A program made the translations under genes and the position numbers. A DNA stretch of 21,983 nucleotides from NCBI GenBank assembly GCA_028565635.1, contig JAOXYB010093716.1, positions 1 through 21,983 on the forward strand. Reading direction: 5' to 3'. Below are positions 20,337 through 21,983 of this stretch, one piece after another. Numbering within the stretch: position 1 is the stretch's first letter; every line of letters begins with the position of its first letter. The notes below the pieces were generated by a model. The model was not told the DNA's origin. It made no database searches and worked only from the letters and a program-made list of their open reading frames with translations. Source of the DNA: Phoronis ovalis. Its lineage: Eukaryota; Phoronida; Phoronidae.

Positions 20337-21983
20337 CTATATCGTTCTGTTCTGAATTAGCCTTTCTCTTTCGTCATCATTAGTGTCTGTTTCTGATACA
20401 TCGCACCAACACGGACAGTAGGACTTCCTCGGCTTGAGACTACCAAATGTTGGAGGAGTCTGAATATGATTGACTTGCAGACGAGAGCTATCTGGCATCC
20501 CGCAGTGTTCTAGTCGCGAAATGAAATGACGTGTTGGCAGAATAAAGGCTATGCAGCATTCACAGTTGCATTGAGGGTGTTTATAGAGTGCGACGCAACT
20601 TCTTCCGACTGAAACTAAATACGCCCCTACAACAATAAAGGAAATATTTTCGCTTTGTTTGCATTTTCTTATAAAACTAGCTTAAGGCTAAGATAAACCC
20701 TCGATACTGTACTAAATAAAATGTCGTGAAATATCAGCATTGCATTTTCTTCGCACAAAACAGATGTTTTCTGAAACTTTAACGTTCAGACTATATCATA
20801 CTGGTGTATTTTCATAGTCATGTGTGAAATGTATGCTATTTAATTAGTGTTTAATGGCTCCTTATAATAATCATTAAGTATATTCTACGGGAAAATCCAG
20901 TTGAGCTAAATTCTTGCTAACTATGTAAATGATACCCAATAATGTCTTATGGACCATTTTTGAATCGCACCAGTGATTTTGGTTATAGTATCAATTTAGA
21001 TTATTTTTTGAAAAATAAAAAGCGAATCATTTTTACATGTATTTAAAATAATTTAAAGATTACTAAGGCATTTACAATTTGGTCACATCAAATAATGGGA
21101 GTATCGTTTACTTCCAAAAAACGTAGTTACCACGAATGTATAAGTGCAAGATTTTCCTGTACGATGTACTTTGTGCCTTTTAGGAAGTTTCATTAAACGC
21201 TCGTTAAATTTCATGCATTTCACATACTAGTCTGAAAACACAGGAATAACATAGTCAGCATGTTAAAGTTTCAGAAAAATATTTGCTTTGTGTGAAAAAA
21301 AAGTATTGCGGATTTTTCACGAAATTAAAAACAGTAACGAGGATCTCATTTACGCATCTTATTACAATTTTTAAATTTTAATTGGTTTTTATCAAATCAG
21401 TTTACATAAATATGTTAGTTGTAAAAAGTGTTACTCTTCGGACGCATTTTAATGTATAAACACATTATGCATAGGAACATTCTAAACTCACCAATTACAA
21501 TCAAAAGTATCCATCCGTTTACAACATACATGAAAATATTAATAGCCAGCGAATCTTGATAACCATCTACTCCTGGAGCTGTTTCACCGTCTGGAACCAG
21601 GAGTAGTATACCGATGCTAAGATTAGCTGCGATCGCCCCAAGTGATATTACCTAAGAGCAAAATAAAGCACATTCTAGCTGATTTGCGTTTTTTTGAGAT
21701 CATATACAATATATAGCACTTGACTTAATTTTGTGTCGAATATGAGTACATATGTATACACATAAAATACGCGCGTTATGACAGTATGAAATCATTACTT
21801 TTCAGAAAATATGTCATAGATATTTAAGCATGAGTTGTTGGCAATTCTTTATAGTCAAATATTACAGTAACAAATAGATAAACAATATAAAGCATTACTG
21901 CAATTCATTAACCACATAAAACATTACCTGCAGCCAATATTCCAGCTTATTTTTCATTGGTTGAAATGAACCGTGAAGAAGAA
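20337..21983 (-). CDS. two-pass membrane protein C-terminus, three exons, partial
   Basis: Not identified. Exon a (21928-21983, cut by the window edge) ends QPMKNKLEYWLQ at a CAG/GTAATG donor. Exon b (21492-21651) starts after TTAG and ends at G/GTGAGT. Exon c (20337-20626) starts after TTGTAG and ends in TAG at 20337-20339. All joins are in phase, giving 167 visible residues. Two hydrophobic segments are clear: VISLGAIAANLSIGILLLV, and FMYVVNGWILLIVIGGAYLV across the b/c junction. An acidic loop (PDGETAPGVDGYQDS) lies between them. The tail has two Cys clusters (CNCECC, CPCWC), a KPRK patch and an acidic end. That end includes ERERLI, which fits an acidic dileucine sorting motif and would be cytoplasmic if the tail is inside. 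A KNxLEYW stretch just before a membrane helix recalls the end of some large TRP-like or receptor membrane proteins, but this is only a resemblance. A broken paralogue lies 1.2 kb downstream, and similarity between the copies supports the exon model. Confidence 0.7.

Overview
This is an AT-rich, intron-containing eukaryotic window with sparse genes, long non-coding stretches and several kinds of dispersed repeat. The best guess is a marine invertebrate, probably a bivalve mollusc. This is an inference from three things: a DZIP3-like HEPN gene of the type expanded in bivalves and cnidarians, a CR1/L2-like LINE fragment, and a diverged minisatellite and short interspersed repeats of a kind I associate with bivalve genomes. 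No species can be named from the sequence.

Layout. 1-480 holds plus-strand, coding-like sequence broken by stops and frame changes, not identified. 1285-2321 (minus) is a DZIP3-like HEPN gene: one large coding exon ends in a perfect splice donor, and a short candidate last exon follows a 111-nt intron. 2322-11558 is mostly non-coding. It contains clusters of a diverged ~33-nt repeat (5205-5300, 5518-5580, 6725-6825), two copies of a ~300-345-bp dispersed repeat (6197-6495 and 9875-10219), and a possible upstream exon at 10791-10835. 11559-16517 (plus) is a multi-exon gene of the pirin family (cupin-fold metalloprotein). It carries an in-frame TAG, has lost one of the family's metal-binding histidines, and has at least one splice junction that cannot be joined cleanly, so I call it a decaying pirin paralogue. 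A 5'-truncated LINE lies antisense in one of its introns (12894-13745). 16518-18639 shows nothing but candidate poly(A) signals.

The right end holds two related minus-strand copies of the same membrane-protein gene. The copy at 20337-21983 is open across three exons and runs off the window. The copy at 18640-19144 is a broken paralogue with a lost splice acceptor, a 4-nt net length change and further frame changes. Near these copies are a perfect 18-bp hairpin (19208-19256), a GT-rich microsatellite and a nested palindrome.

The genes do not form an obvious pathway. The common theme is gene-family birth and death: a HEPN family member, a dying pirin copy and a tandem membrane-protein pair with one dead member. 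I found no CRISPR array, tRNA, rRNA or complete autonomous transposon.
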